A stretch of DNA of 64,000 bases from Halogranum rubrum (GCF_900114455.1 NZ_FOTC01000001.1:955058-1019057), one strand, 5' to 3'; positions 1-9,920 are shown, counted from the stretch's first letter. Notes: generated by a model not told the origin, from the letters alone. A program made the numbers and translations.

Positions 1-109
1 CCAACTCGTCCATGAGCACGCCGGGGACGGCGGCGTAGGCGAAGAGAACGTAGCCGACGCTCGCGACGACGAGATGTGGGGCGAGGCGGAGGCCGCGCGG
101 TGCGCTCAC
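1..109 (-). CDS. N-terminus of a membrane protein, cut by the window edge
   Basis: Only the first 36 codons are present, read from a GTG at 109. The translation has a short basic head and then a hydrophobic stretch (LVVASVGYVLFAYAAVPGVL) that looks like a first transmembrane helix, as in a transporter of the MFS type, but the family cannot be named from this fragment. A 20-codon ORF (168 down to 106) ends in a GTGA overlap with this GTG, so the start could be translationally coupled to it, or the short ORF may be chance. Confidence 0.5.
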   Translation of the reverse strand, partial: MSAPRGLRLAPHLVVASVGYVLFAYAAVPGVLMDEL

Positions 110-174
110 TGCGTGGCCTCTCGAATTGCGTCCCGACCAACCGCGTCCACGTCACACTCCGAAACCATACTGGC

Positions 175-1014
175 TCACAGACGAGAGGGAGTCAAAACAG
201 TTCGCGAGTCAGCAGTCGCCGCCGGGTTCGACTTCGTCGAAGCGGATGTCAGTTCCAGAGGCGAGTCGTCGCCACCAACGGCGGATGTCGCGTGAGACGT
301 CAGCCACGGGACGAGCACGTCGCCGAGTCGCCGATGCGCTTCGTCGTATGAGAGTGGCGCAGGCGAATCACCGCGTTGGCCGCGATACGAACCGAACTGG
401 GTGTGGTTCATCCCTTGCACTTCGTGGGTCGTCGAATCCGGGGGGAGTCGAGTCGTCGCCTTCTGGTAGCTCTCTCGGTTGAGGACGGTATCTGCACTCC
501 CGGTGACGCTGAGGACGGCGAACGACTCGTCGCTCACGTCGTCGTTGCAGTAGGAGGCGAACAAGACGAGACCCTGCACGTCGTTCGAATCAGCGTACTG
601 ACAGGCAGCGACACCACCGAGTGAATGGCCTCCGACGAACCACGTCCGAATACTGGGATGCTGCGACCGAACGCTCCCAGCGGCGTCGGCGTCGAGAAGT
701 GCAAGGTTGAGTGGCATCTCCGGGACGAACACCGTGACGTTCGCCTGTCTCACCACCGGTGCGAACGTGCTGTAGTAGGCGTCCGGAGCGACACGCGCAC
801 CAGGATAGAAGACGACTCCGACGGTCGAGTCGGCGTTCGCTGGAGCGAGAACGTGGACTCCGTCTTCGGTTGTCACGGTCACGCTGGGGTCGTCTACGAC
901 CTGTTGAATCGACGACGACCCGTGATACGGCATCGAGAAGTAGAGCGCGACACCACTGCTCGCGAGAACCAACACCACGACCACGACGACTACTCCTCGT
1001 TTCCACCGGTTCAT
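175..1014 (-). CDS. membrane-anchored or secreted alpha/beta hydrolase
   Basis: This 279-aa protein begins with a single hydrophobic segment (residues 7-27), an uncleaved anchor or signal peptide, so the enzyme should face outward. The catalytic core shows the nucleophile elbow GGHSLGG with Ser131, and a late His in GMNHTQF (about residue 201) is the likely catalytic base. This fits the alpha/beta-hydrolase family of short secreted esterase-like proteins; the substrate is unknown. The tail after about residue 245 is Ser/Thr-rich and probably disordered. It stands alone: the next gene upstream is 211 bp away. The ATG at 1014 is directly before the basic MNRWKRG head of the signal segment. Confidence 0.75.
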   Translation of the reverse strand: MNRWKRGVVVVVVVLVLASSGVALYFSMPYHGSSSIQQVVDDPSVTVTTEDGVHVLAPANADSTVGVVFYPGARVAPDAYYSTFAPVVRQANVTVFVPEMPLNLALLDADAAGSVRSQHPSIRTWFVGGHSLGGVAACQYADSNDVQGLVLFASYCNDDVSDESFAVLSVTGSADTVLNRESYQKATTRLPPDSTTHEVQGMNHTQFGSYRGQRGDSPAPLSYDEAHRRLGDVLVPWLTSHATSAVGGDDSPLELTSASTKSNPAATADSRTVLTPSRL

Positions 1015-1225
1015 GTCCGAGCTAATAGCGTTCCCGTACGACTAACAACTGTTCGGTGGCTCTCCTTGGCGTCACGCTTCGACGCACTCGGTTACTGTCA
1101 GTGAGGAGCGCCCCGCCGCGAACAAGGGTTCGACGTGCGCTACTCTCGATGCAGTCGCACGTCACGGCCGAGTCGGTTGCGGCTATCGAGAGAGGCGACG
1201 CGAGTGTTACGTCACGGAGAACGAC

Positions 1226-2791
1226 CTAACACTCGTCTTCGTCGACGTCGACGCCGCCGTCTCCGTCGCTTCCGTCGCTTCCGTCGCTTCCGTTGCTCTC
1301 ATCTCCGCCTTCGGTTCCGTCGTCCCCGTCGGTCTGCGACGCCACCGTGACGGTGAACTGGTACTGGTGTTCCTCCGGGTCCGGCGCGATGTCGGCGTCG
1401 TCCGGTCGGATGTAGATGTAGTACTGTCCGGGTTCGCCCGCGTACTCTTCGACGTCGCCAGTCGACTCGCCGCTCGGCGTCCGGAGCCTGTAGTCGTAGT
1501 TCAGCGTCGCGTCCTCGGGCGAGGTGAGACTCCAGTCGATACTGACCGTCTCTCCCTGTTCGACGGGGAACGTGTACCAGTCTTGGTCGTAGGTTCCGGT
1601 GAGCGTGTCGGTCACCTGCTCGCCGGATTCGATTTCGGTCGCGTTCTGTCGCTGGTCGTCGCCGTCTTCACTGCCGCTGTCGACGAGCGTACGCGTCTTC
1701 GCCAGTACTGCGTCGGCATCGTCGCCGCCCGTCGTTCCGGCGATGACGACGCTCTCGTCGTACAGGCTGACGAGTGCGTGTGCCTCGCCGTCGTAGTCTT
1801 CGAACCGCTGTTTTACCCCCTCACTGTCCGTCTGGAGGAGGCCGAACTCGTCCGTCGAGAGGACGAAGTCGTCGTTCGTGAGTTCGGTGACGGCGCTCGC
1901 ACTGTCGGCGTCGATAGCGTCGTACTGCGTCGTGAACCGAACCGTTCCGTCCAGCGCGTACCGGGTGAGGTACGGTGAGAACCCGCCGCTGCCGACGACG
2001 CTGCCGGTGCTGAGGATGTCGCCGTCTGCGGTGAGATAGACGTCTTCGGCCTCACCTTCTCGGGGCGCGGTGCTCCACTCTTCGTTCCCCTCGCTGTCCG
2101 TCTTCACGGTCCAGTTTCCGTTGAGGTCCAGGTACCCGGCGAGTGCGTAGCCAGCGTCGCGCGTCGCGACGACTGCGTTGAAGTAACTCGGGCCAACGTC
2201 CGTCCGGTAGTTCTTCGTCCACTCGACGTCCCCGTCCATCGTGAGTTTCGCCAGCATCGGGTAGACGTCCGCATCCGAGTCCATCTGGAGGCCCACGACT
2301 GCGTACCCGCCGTTGATACTCTGCGTGATGTCGGCGATCTCGGTGCCGAGGTTCGTTCGCCACTGTTCGGTCCCTTCGTCGTCGGCTTTGATGACCACTC
2401 CGCCGCTGTCTCCCTCTCCACAGAGGATGTAGCCGACGCTGGCTTTGAGTAGTCCGTGGATTTTCTGGACACCGTCGCCGTCGAACGTCGTGCGCCACTG
2501 CACTTCGCCGGCGTCGTTCACCGCGGCGAGATACGCGTCGCTCCCGCTCGATTCCGTGGCCGTCGACCCGGCGAAGACGTAGCCGCCACTGGTGTGGACG
2601 ACGTCGGTTGCGACGTCGTTCCCGCCGAAGTCGTACGTGCGTCGCCATTCGGTAATCTGGTCGTCCGAAACGTCCGCGAAGTGTGACCCGTTCGTGCGCG
2701 TTCTCGATGCGGCGATACCAGAGAGACTCAGTGTGCCCGCTGCAGCACCGAGAAGCTTCAGTGTACTACGCCGGTTGATGTCGTCAGACAT
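1226..2791 (-). CDS. Tat-exported beta-propeller protein with a C-terminal pre-peptidase-like domain
   Basis: This is a 521-aa secreted protein. Residues 7-29 form a twin-arginine signal (NRRSTLKLLGAAAGTLSLSG). Residues about 50-370 carry repeats of the type GGYVFAGST / GYILCGE / GYALAGYLD that mark a beta-propeller, as in haloarchaeal PQQ-like or delta-60-repeat proteins. Residues about 375-480 (DQDWYTFPVEQGETVSIDWS) match the pre-peptidase C-terminal beta-sandwich. The last 35 residues are an acidic Gly/Ser/Asp tail ending in Cys. There is no catalytic motif, so binding or a structural role outside the cell is more likely than catalysis. The start is the ATG at 2791, just ahead of the RR motif. 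Confidence 0.75.
   Translation of the reverse strand: MSDDINRRSTLKLLGAAAGTLSLSGIAASRTRTNGSHFADVSDDQITEWRRTYDFGGNDVATDVVHTSGGYVFAGSTATESSGSDAYLAAVNDAGEVQWRTTFDGDGVQKIHGLLKASVGYILCGEGDSGGVVIKADDEGTEQWRTNLGTEIADITQSINGGYAVVGLQMDSDADVYPMLAKLTMDGDVEWTKNYRTDVGPSYFNAVVATRDAGYALAGYLDLNGNWTVKTDSEGNEEWSTAPREGEAEDVYLTADGDILSTGSVVGSGGFSPYLTRYALDGTVRFTTQYDAIDADSASAVTELTNDDFVLSTDEFGLLQTDSEGVKQRFEDYDGEAHALVSLYDESVVIAGTTGGDDADAVLAKTRTLVDSGSEDGDDQRQNATEIESGEQVTDTLTGTYDQDWYTFPVEQGETVSIDWSLTSPEDATLNYDYRLRTPSGESTGDVEEYAGEPGQYYIYIRPDDADIAPDPEEHQYQFTVTVASQTDGDDGTEGGDESNGSDGSDGSDGDGGVDVDEDEC
1263..1298. repeat. 9-bp tandem repeat coding for a Gly-Ser-Asp tail
   Basis: Three exact copies of ccgtcgctt and one degenerate copy lie inside the 3' end of the propeller gene. 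On the coding strand they give repeated Gly-Ser-Asp. The unit is in frame, so copy-number change would only lengthen or shorten the acidic tail. Confidence 0.8.
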
Positions 2792-2890
2792 ACACGAGGG
2801 GCTATTCTGGAGAGCCGGAATATTATAAACGGTGTAAATTCTGTTAGTGTCGTATTAAGTAGTACGAAGGTGGTGCTTCGAGTGGACCGT

Positions 2891-4648
2891 TTACTTCTCT
2901 TCGACGTGGCGCACTTCGGCGGCGACGCCTCGCGTCGACTCGGTCATCTCCGGGCCGGACATCTCCGCGCGACCCACGGCGAACGCCTTCGGCCCCTCGA
3001 TGACGACTTCGTCGCCGGTGCGGATGTCGGCGTCGGCGTCGACGACACCGGGTGCGAGCACCGACCCGTGCGGGGCGAAGTTGTCTATCTCGACGCGCTT
3101 CGTCGGGGCGTCGCTCTCCACCCAGTGTTTTGCGCCTTTCAACGTGAAGGAGAGCACGCCGTACTGCGGCACCATCGCCGCGAGTTGCTCGCCCTCGGTG
3201 TCGCGGACTTGGAGTTTCGGGTAGCGCGAGGTGGTCTGAATCTCGCTGTCCTCCCAGAGTGCGTCGCCCGCGCCGTCGCCGAACTGGTAGTCGGCGATGG
3301 CTTTGATGGTGTTGTACTCCCGCTCTCGCTTCGTGAACTTCAGTTCCCCTTCGAGGGTTCGCATGAGGTTACCGATGGACTCCGTCGTCGTCGGGTGCTC
3401 GTCGACGGTGTACTCGAACTCCATGCCTAACTCGGCTTCGACGCGCTCACAGATGTCGCGGTAGCCGTCTTCGGGAACGTGCGCGATGACGCGTGGGTAC
3501 TCGTTACGCTGGAGATATCGCTTGAGTACTTCGGCGACGAACCTCTTCTCGTCTTCCGACCACTCACCGGTCACGACCGAGTCGTAGTGCTGGGCGGGGT
3601 AGGTGAGTTCCAGTTCCTGCGGCACGACGCCGATGGGCGACGTCATCGAGACGGTGTGGGCGCGGAACTGGATGGCGTCGTGGTACTGCGCGTGGCTCTG
3701 TGACTCGCTGTAGGGTTTCTTCGCCGAACACGGGACGAGGACGAGCGGGTTCTTGAATCGGTTCTGGTATCGCGTCGTCACGCGCTCGGCGAAGCGCTGA
3801 ATCTCGACGCGGCGAATCGAATCCGACGTCGCGGCGGCAAGTTCCGAATCGCGGATGACGGGCGTGCGCTCCTCGACGTAGCCGTACTGCTGGTCGAGTT
3901 CGCGGAAGGCGGCGGTCAGCCACTGGTCGTGACGCGCCTGCCCCTCGATGTAGTCGCGCAGTCGGCCGTCGCGGATGCGTCGACGGACCACGGCGAGTTC
4001 GGTTCGGAGCGCGTTGGCGTTGTGCTCTGCGCAGTCGCGGCGCGTGAACTCCTCGCGCGGGGTCTGACACGCCGGACACGAGCAGGGGAGTTCGTCTAAG
4101 TCTTCGAGGAAGTACTCGTTCTCGCTCGTGAGGTACATCCCTTCGAGACCCTTCACCTTCGCCAACTTGGCGTCGACGAGGTCCACACCGGCGTAGACGA
4201 GCGTCGCCACGTTCAACGACGTCGCCACACCCGAGAGGTAGAGCGCGGTGTCGGCGGGAAGGGACTCCTTCGCCTCGATAATCGCGTCTTTGAACGCCGA
4301 CGCGTGGCCGACGAACCCCTGCGCGTCCGAGAGGATGTAGGCGTCGGTGCCAGCGTCGTGTGCGTCGTCGCTGGCGACGACGGCGACGCTCGGGTAGTCC
4401 GTCTCCGGGTAGTCGACGCGGAACGACTCTTTCACTTCGTCTGCGGTTCCGGCCGGGAAGGCGCGGTGCGGCAGGACGGTCAGTACCGAGTCGTCACCCT
4501 CCGGAACCTCGCGCTCTTCGCTCCAGAGACTGCCGGCGTCTTCGACGTGGTCGTCGGCGAGCGCCGGCGTCGTCACCGGCGACGAGAGGCGGAGTTCGCC
4601 GATGCGGGCCGCCCCGTCCCGCGAGAGAACCTCGAAATAGTCGGTCAT
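2891..4648 (-). CDS. arcS: archaeosine synthase ArcS (TGT-like paralogue)
   Basis: ArcS (TgtA2) acts on preQ0 at position 15 of tRNA; in Euryarchaeota it is reported to attach lysine to preQ0-tRNA, and a radical-SAM partner (RaSEA) then yields archaeosine. The 585-aa product has a TGT-like N-terminal barrel with a CSCPAC zinc cluster (189-194), but the TGT active-site motif DSGSFQ is replaced. It carries the ArcS signature PCSAKKPYS (306-314) and ends in a PUA RNA-binding domain (about 505-585, with PTKRVEIDNFAPHGSVLAPGV). The true transglycosylase, tgtA, lies 3.6 kb away on the same strand. No RaSEA gene is visible in this window. The start is the ATG at 4648. Confidence 0.93.
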   Translation of the reverse strand: MTDYFEVLSRDGAARIGELRLSSPVTTPALADDHVEDAGSLWSEEREVPEGDDSVLTVLPHRAFPAGTADEVKESFRVDYPETDYPSVAVVASDDAHDAGTDAYILSDAQGFVGHASAFKDAIIEAKESLPADTALYLSGVATSLNVATLVYAGVDLVDAKLAKVKGLEGMYLTSENEYFLEDLDELPCSCPACQTPREEFTRRDCAEHNANALRTELAVVRRRIRDGRLRDYIEGQARHDQWLTAAFRELDQQYGYVEERTPVIRDSELAAATSDSIRRVEIQRFAERVTTRYQNRFKNPLVLVPCSAKKPYSESQSHAQYHDAIQFRAHTVSMTSPIGVVPQELELTYPAQHYDSVVTGEWSEDEKRFVAEVLKRYLQRNEYPRVIAHVPEDGYRDICERVEAELGMEFEYTVDEHPTTTESIGNLMRTLEGELKFTKREREYNTIKAIADYQFGDGAGDALWEDSEIQTTSRYPKLQVRDTEGEQLAAMVPQYGVLSFTLKGAKHWVESDAPTKRVEIDNFAPHGSVLAPGVVDADADIRTGDEVVIEGPKAFAVGRAEMSGPEMTESTRGVAAEVRHVEEK

Positions 4649-4738
4649 GTCGAGGACTGGGCGACGGAGGGTGAATTATCTTCCCTTGTCGGGTCGAGAG
4701 TGTGTGGATTCTTGACGGACGAGTCCATCTTCCCGACG

Positions 4739-6097
4739 ATGCCCTCCACGTCTCGACGCCGACTGCTCGCGCTCGCCGCTTCTGGTGGTCTCGGTGCACT
4801 CGGTGGCTACGGCTACGCCGTCCGCGACGACCCACAACGAAATCCACTCCGCGACGCCGACTGCGACCCCGCACCGCTCACGTCGGTACCGACGGAGTGG
4901 CCCTATCCAGGCTACGACGCCAATCGAACGGGTGCTGCACCCGCCGAGAGCGCGCCGGACGAGTCGCTTACCGAGCGATGGCACGCCGAGACGGAGAAGG
5001 GTGCTATCGGCCAACCCGTCGCCGCCAACGGCCTCGTCTTCGTCTGCTTCGCGCCGGACTTCGGCGGCGACGATGCGGTACAGATGCTTCGCGCCTACGA
5101 CTTGCAGACGGGAGAGGAACGCTGGCGACAGCGACTCGCACCGGACTACTTCGACCGGTTCCCGCCAGTCGTCGCCCTCGGCGACAGTCTCTACACGATT
5201 CGAGAGGTAGACGGCACGGACGTGGTTGCTGCACTCGCGATGAGCGACGGGTCGATTCGCTGGCAACGGTCGCCGAGGCTGAACGCGCTCTTGGAGAGTG
5301 ACGCCCGATACGCCCCCGAACTGACCGTCTTCGACGGCCACGTCTACAGCCTCGTCGAAGGTGTCGGACCGAGCGGTGACCGAACGTTTGTCCAACTTCT
5401 CCATCCGCAGACTGGAGACGAGTGTCGTCGGATGTCGTTGCCAACAGATGACCTCTCGTCGCCCGTCTTTGCCGACGGGTTCGCGGCGTTCGCCGAGTGG
5501 GGTGACGCAGTGGTCGGTGTCGAGCGAACGACTCGCGAGGTGGCGTGGCGAACGACGTTCGACACTGGCACAGTCCGTCTCTCCGCTGCCGAAGACCGAC
5601 TCTACGTCTCAGGGTTCGACGGCATCTTCGCGGCGCTGTCCCCGGCAGATGGAGAGAGACTGTGGACACACGAGACGACCCACTATCTCCCCGGCGGAAC
5701 TGAGGGAGACAAAGAGTACGCCCTCCCGACGCTGGAAGTCGGCGTTGTCATAGGCGAACTACTTGTACTCCGTGAGCGAGTGTACAGCGATTACTCCGAC
5801 CGGATGAAAGCACTCGACGCCGAAACGGGTGAGGTTCAGTGGACGTACACCCCCGACCACCCGGCCGGCGAGGTACGTCTCTCACGCCCGGTTGCGGCAG
5901 GAAGCCGCGTGTACGCTACCGAACTCGACTACCAGAGTGACCGCTGGCGACTCGTCCAACTCGGCTTCGACGATGGCGATAGACTGGAGTCCGTCGAACT
6001 GGCCGGAATCCCGACGCTCCGAGCGACCCCCATCGTCACCGACAGTACTGTCGTCGTCCCGACGAACCGTGGCTTGCAGGCGTTCGGCGGGGAGTGA
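4739..6097 (+). CDS. PQQ-binding-like beta-propeller protein, Tat signal
   Basis: The 452-aa product begins MPSTSRRRLLALAASGG, a twin-arginine signal that leads into a hydrophobic Gly/Ala stretch with no lipobox Cys nearby. The body holds PQQ-type repeats such as LRAYDLQTGEERWRQ, AALSPADGERLWTH and KALDAETGEVQWTY, each a propeller blade with a conserved Trp. The family serves as extracellular scaffolds or, if PQQ is bound, dehydrogenases; no cofactor residues can be assigned here. It is divergent from arcS, 90 bp away. A much longer reading frame exists upstream but overlaps arcS, so the ATG at 4739 just before the RR motif is preferred. Confidence 0.78.
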   Translation: MPSTSRRRLLALAASGGLGALGGYGYAVRDDPQRNPLRDADCDPAPLTSVPTEWPYPGYDANRTGAAPAESAPDESLTERWHAETEKGAIGQPVAANGLVFVCFAPDFGGDDAVQMLRAYDLQTGEERWRQRLAPDYFDRFPPVVALGDSLYTIREVDGTDVVAALAMSDGSIRWQRSPRLNALLESDARYAPELTVFDGHVYSLVEGVGPSGDRTFVQLLHPQTGDECRRMSLPTDDLSSPVFADGFAAFAEWGDAVVGVERTTREVAWRTTFDTGTVRLSAAEDRLYVSGFDGIFAALSPADGERLWTHETTHYLPGGTEGDKEYALPTLEVGVVIGELLVLRERVYSDYSDRMKALDAETGEVQWTYTPDHPAGEVRLSRPVAAGSRVYATELDYQSDRWRLVQLGFDDGDRLESVELAGIPTLRATPIVTDSTVVVPTNRGLQAFGGE

Positions 6098-6152
6098 CCG
6101 ATTCAGCTACCCGGTCTGGTGGATTTTTGGGTCCGCCACTCGTAGCAGTAAC

Positions 6153-6623
6153 ATGGAACCGCAGGATACGGTCGAGTTCTCGGGCGTCTGGTCCCCCGAC
6201 GAGGTCGAGCAGTTTCTCACCGAGACGACCGTGCCGATTCGGGTCTCCTGTCGGACGCCCAGCGACGACCTCTGGATGTTGTCGCTGTGGTACGAGTACG
6301 CCGACGGCGAGTTCCGGTGTGCGACAGGAGCGGATGCCGACATCGTCGAGTTCCTCCGGTCGACGGCTGACGTGGCCTTCGAGGTATCGACGAACGACCC
6401 GCCATACCGCGGCGTCCGTGGCCGCGGGACGGCCTCACTCGGCCCCGACCACGACAAAGCGCAGTTGAAGCGCCTGCTGAACCGCTATCTCGGCGGCACC
6501 GACAGTTCGCTCGCCGAGTCGTTGCTCTCCCCCGATAGAGCGGAAGTCCGCATCCGAATCTCCCCCGAGAAGCTCTACAGTTGGGACTTCAGCGAGCGAA
6601 TGCGCGACTTCGAGAGCGACTGA
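6153..6623 (+). CDS. FMN-binding split-barrel (pyridoxamine-phosphate-oxidase-like) protein
   Basis: The 156-aa protein has the layout of the PPOX-like split barrel: PIRVSCRTPSDDLWMLSLWYEYADGEF, a strand-loop-strand that normally binds flavin phosphate, followed by ADVAFEVSTNDPPYRGVRGRG. Members reduce F420- or FMN-linked substrates or act as heme or flavin binders; the substrate is unknown. A T-rich box (ATTTTTGG, about 6123-6130) lies 26 nt upstream of the ATG, consistent with a leaderless transcript, so the shorter start at 6153 is chosen over longer frames that run back into the propeller gene. A second, unrelated-looking member sits at 53829-54266. Confidence 0.72.
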   Translation: MEPQDTVEFSGVWSPDEVEQFLTETTVPIRVSCRTPSDDLWMLSLWYEYADGEFRCATGADADIVEFLRSTADVAFEVSTNDPPYRGVRGRGTASLGPDHDKAQLKRLLNRYLGGTDSSLAESLLSPDRAEVRIRISPEKLYSWDFSERMRDFESD

Positions 6624-6689
6624 GAGTCGTCCGCCGCGATGTGGACAGCGCAGCGCGAAAGTGCAGATTCGGCGGAGACGCCGGCCGAG

Positions 6690-8198
6690 TCACCGACTCG
6701 CGACCGACTCCGACGACTCGTTGGTCGGTGGCAACGCCTCGACACCGTCGTCCTCCGTGAAGTCGAGACGACCCCGAGCACCGCCGTTGGGGCTCTCTTC
6801 GAGCACGACGTTCCATCCGTGCGCGTTGGCGTTCTCAGCGACGATGGCGAGTCCCAGTCCGGTTCCCCCGTTGCCGGAGACACCGAGGTCGAGAAGTCCT
6901 TCGTGGTCCTCCGGAAAGCCGTCTCCGTCGTCGTCGATGGCTACCCCATCGCCGACGTCGCGAACGGTCACCGTCGTACTCGGAGCACCGTGCTCGACCG
7001 AGTCGTCGGACTGCGTCCGACTGCCCGTGGAGCCATGCTCCACCGAGTTCCGAAACAGGTTCTCGAACAATCTCCGAATCAGCCCTTCGTCGGCGTGTAC
7101 GGTTCGGTCGGTTTCGACGACGAGCGCTGCGTCGCCCGTCTCGACTGTCTCCCACGCCCGCCGTACGAGCGAGGCGAGCGAGAGAGGGGTTCGGTCGAGG
7201 TTCGTCGACCGTTGGGTGGTCAGCGTCAGGACGTCGTCGACGAGGCCGTCCATCCGGTCGAGTGCGTCGTCGAGTCGGTCGAAGTGTTCGTCTGCGCCGG
7301 TCTGCCGTGCGAGTTCGGCGTACCCGGTGGCGACGTTCAGCGGGTTGCGCAGGTCGTGCGAGAAGAACCGTGCGAGGTTGGTGAGTTGCTCGTTACGGGC
7401 GGCGAGTTCCTGCTCCGCTGCCACCCGCTCGGTGATGTCCCGTGTCGTCCCGACGACACCAGAGAGTCGGTCCTCGTCGAGTCGCGTCAGTCTCACTTCG
7501 ACGGTTCGCTCCCCGTCGTTCGGGAGTGCCAACGTCATCTCGACGCGCGCCGTCTCGCGCTCACCGTCGAGAATCTCTCGGGTCATGGTCTGATAGTGGT
7601 CCAACTCCGACTGCGACATGATGCCCATCTCGACGAACACGTCGGGTGCGTCCGACTCGAGGCGGTCGGTGTCCATGTCGTGGACGACAGAGCTTCGACT
7701 GTTGAAGTAGACGCGCTCGCCCGTCTCGTCGATGATGTGTGCACCGTCGAGCATCGTCTCGACGATTGCCCGGTAGTGTTCGAACCGGTCCGCTCGGGCG
7801 GTCTGTCGCGAGCGAGTTTCGACGGCGTCGGATACGCGAGCGCGGAGTCGGTCGTAGTCGTCTTCGGTGCCAGTATTCGGGAGGTAGCCGTCGACGCCGG
7901 CGGCGAGTGCGTCCCCGGCCAACTGTTCGTCGCCGTGAGCGGTGAAGAAGACGACTGACGTGGTCTCGTCTTTCCGGACTACGTCCGCGAGGGCGAACGC
8001 GTCGACACTCGGTGGTCGGTGCTCGGTGACGATACAATCGATAGATGAGTCTGTGGTCTCGTCGAGTCGGTCGAGTGCGGCGTCGGTGTCGGATGCGGTG
8101 AGGACGGAGAACTCGTCGGCCTGCTGGAGGGCTGAGGTGGTTCGGGTGAGGGTGTCTGTGTCGGCGTCGACGACGAGCACCCGGAACTGCCGAGTCAT
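6690..8198 (-). CDS. receiver-PAS-histidine kinase with a degenerate receiver
   Basis: Order of domains in 502 aa: receiver-like (1-125), PAS (about 145-260, with VGTTRDITER), HisKA dimerisation helix with the H-box FFSHDLRNPLN, then HATPase with N-box LFENLFRNSVEHG and G-boxes near GTGLGLAI. It should be a cytosolic sensor kinase, as there are no membrane segments. In the receiver the usual phospho-accepting Asp is Glu59 (IVTEHRPPS), and the conserved Lys appears to be Asn (YLPNTG), so it probably cannot be phosphorylated normally. An AT-rich box (atataaat, about 8223-8230) lies upstream of the ATG. No output regulator is adjacent. Confidence 0.88.
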   Translation of the reverse strand: MTRQFRVLVVDADTDTLTRTTSALQQADEFSVLTASDTDAALDRLDETTDSSIDCIVTEHRPPSVDAFALADVVRKDETTSVVFFTAHGDEQLAGDALAAGVDGYLPNTGTEDDYDRLRARVSDAVETRSRQTARADRFEHYRAIVETMLDGAHIIDETGERVYFNSRSSVVHDMDTDRLESDAPDVFVEMGIMSQSELDHYQTMTREILDGERETARVEMTLALPNDGERTVEVRLTRLDEDRLSGVVGTTRDITERVAAEQELAARNEQLTNLARFFSHDLRNPLNVATGYAELARQTGADEHFDRLDDALDRMDGLVDDVLTLTTQRSTNLDRTPLSLASLVRRAWETVETGDAALVVETDRTVHADEGLIRRLFENLFRNSVEHGSTGSRTQSDDSVEHGAPSTTVTVRDVGDGVAIDDDGDGFPEDHEGLLDLGVSGNGGTGLGLAIVAENANAHGWNVVLEESPNGGARGRLDFTEDDGVEALPPTNESSESVASR

Positions 8199-8268
8199 CT
8201 CTTACAAACATTCTGGCGAAGCGATATAAATTGTCGCACACCGGAGACAGACGGTCTCTCGTGTGTCG

Positions 8269-9819
8269 CTAGACGTTTTCGACGCCCGTCTCGCTCATTT
8301 CGTCAGACTCCTCGTCGTCAGTATCGGAATCAGCGTCGGCGTGACCTGCACTCGTGAGGTCGTCCAGCGCGACGCTCTCGGGAAGCGCCGACAGCGCCAC
8401 GTCGGGCCAGTCGTCGTGCGCGAAGGTGAACGTCACGTCGGGGTTCGCGTCGACGAGGCGAGCGACGCCGTCGGCAGCGGCGAGATAGGCGTCCGTGTCG
8501 ATACGCTCCGGAACCTCCGCGGTGAGCGGGTACGTCTCCGAGAGTGCACGCGGGAACGGCCCGAACGGCGGGACGACCCGCCAGACGGCGTCGTAGTCGT
8601 GTTCCTTCGGTGTGCCGCCCTGTGTGAGTAGCACGTCGCCGGAGATGGAGAGTCGATCCAGTCGCTCGTGGTGGCGCAGGACTTCGGGTCGGCGGGCGCT
8701 CTCGTTCGAGAGATAGAAGAACGAGCCCTTGGAGACGCGGTCCTCGCGTTCGAGTTGGTCGGCGTGTTCGAGTAGCGCGCGGTAGCCGTCGAGCATCGCC
8801 GGATGCCCGCGAGCGCGCGTCTCGACGAGTTCGAGGAGGTTGCCTGCGCGAATCGCCTGCTTGATGCGGCGAATCTCCTCGAAGGTGACGTGGAGGTTGT
8901 GCTCGGCGAGCAGGCGTTCCGTCGTCTCTTCGTCGAACCCGCGGACGTCCTCGGGGGTGTGCTCCGCACAGACCGGACACGAGCAGGGGAAGTAGTCGAG
9001 TTCTTCCAGATGTTCGGTGCTCTGGACGGTCAGATATCGTCCGTCGCGCGCGTAGAGCGCGTATGCGGCGGAGTCGAACAGGTCACAGCCCATGGCGACG
9101 GCGAGTGCGAACATCATCGGGTGGCCCGCGCCGAAGAGATGCACCGGACAGTCCGCCCCGAGTCCGCGTTTCGCACCGGCGACGACGTCGACCATGTCGT
9201 CGTAGCGGTAGGCGTTCATCAGCGGGACGACGGCACCGACGGGGAACACGTCGAGGTCCGTCGTCGCGGCGTGGCGGCCTGCCTCCTCTCGGAGGTCCGG
9301 ATAGGTCGACCCCTGGACGGGCGCGTTGACGAGCATGTCGCCGGTGTCGATGGCTTCGGCGTCGGCGAGCGCCTCCTGTGTGACTTCGAGGTCTCCCTCG
9401 GCCTGTTCGCGGGAGACGTCCGGCGGCGTCGGAATGTCGACGGGCGTGCCGATGTCGGAGCCGATGTCCAACTGGAACTGGATAATCTCCTCCGTCGTGA
9501 CTTCGATTTCGCCGTACTCGGCGAGTTGGAACGACCCGGAGTCGGTCATGATGGCTCCCGAGAAGTCGAGCATCTCGTGGAGGCCGACGTCGAGCGCCCG
9601 CTCGTGGAGGCGCTCGGTCTGGCGGATGATGTAGGAGTTCGTGATGAGAATCTCCGCGCCGAACTCGGATTCGAGTCGGGCGGGTGAGATTGTCTGCAGG
9701 TTCGGGTTGACGACGGGCAGCAGTGCCGGTGTCTCGACGGTGACGCCGGCACGAGGGACGGTGAGTTGGCCGATACGGCCGCCCACGTCGCCGTCGCGTA
9801 CCTCGAAGCAATCGCGCAT
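8269..9819 (-). CDS. tgtA: tRNA-guanine(15) transglycosylase
   Basis: This enzyme swaps guanine-15 in tRNA for preQ0, the first step of archaeosine formation on tRNA. The 516-aa protein has DSGSFQ (93-98, catalytic Asp93), a second active-site Asp249 in [13 protein letters not shown], and the zinc set Cys279, Cys281, Cys284 and His307. The archaeal TGT barrel is followed by an extra region, but I do not see a clear PUA domain at the C-terminus, which is instead a Ser/Asp/Glu-rich tail; the PUA is present in ArcS. The gene is monocistronic, with kinase and trehalose genes on either side on the same strand. Confidence 0.95.
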   Translation of the reverse strand: MRDCFEVRDGDVGGRIGQLTVPRAGVTVETPALLPVVNPNLQTISPARLESEFGAEILITNSYIIRQTERLHERALDVGLHEMLDFSGAIMTDSGSFQLAEYGEIEVTTEEIIQFQLDIGSDIGTPVDIPTPPDVSREQAEGDLEVTQEALADAEAIDTGDMLVNAPVQGSTYPDLREEAGRHAATTDLDVFPVGAVVPLMNAYRYDDMVDVVAGAKRGLGADCPVHLFGAGHPMMFALAVAMGCDLFDSAAYALYARDGRYLTVQSTEHLEELDYFPCSCPVCAEHTPEDVRGFDEETTERLLAEHNLHVTFEEIRRIKQAIRAGNLLELVETRARGHPAMLDGYRALLEHADQLEREDRVSKGSFFYLSNESARRPEVLRHHERLDRLSISGDVLLTQGGTPKEHDYDAVWRVVPPFGPFPRALSETYPLTAEVPERIDTDAYLAAADGVARLVDANPDVTFTFAHDDWPDVALSALPESVALDDLTSAGHADADSDTDDEESDEMSETGVENV

Positions 9820-9920
9820 GGGGCTGAGTTTCCAGTCGCCGGCGGTAAGAGTTACGTTCGGCCGGCACTGGAGCGGCCGGGCGAAGCGTTACGTTCGACC
9901 GGCACCGAAGCAGTCGCTTC

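Noticed and set aside
106-168. 20-codon ORF before the edge gene
   Set aside because: It ends in a GTGA overlap, but it is too short and too unlike known families to support as a gene; it is noted only as a possible coupler.
4304-4738. N-terminal extension of the 4739 propeller gene over arcS
   Set aside because: It overlaps the arcS coding region on the other strand; the Tat signal begins at the ATG at 4739.
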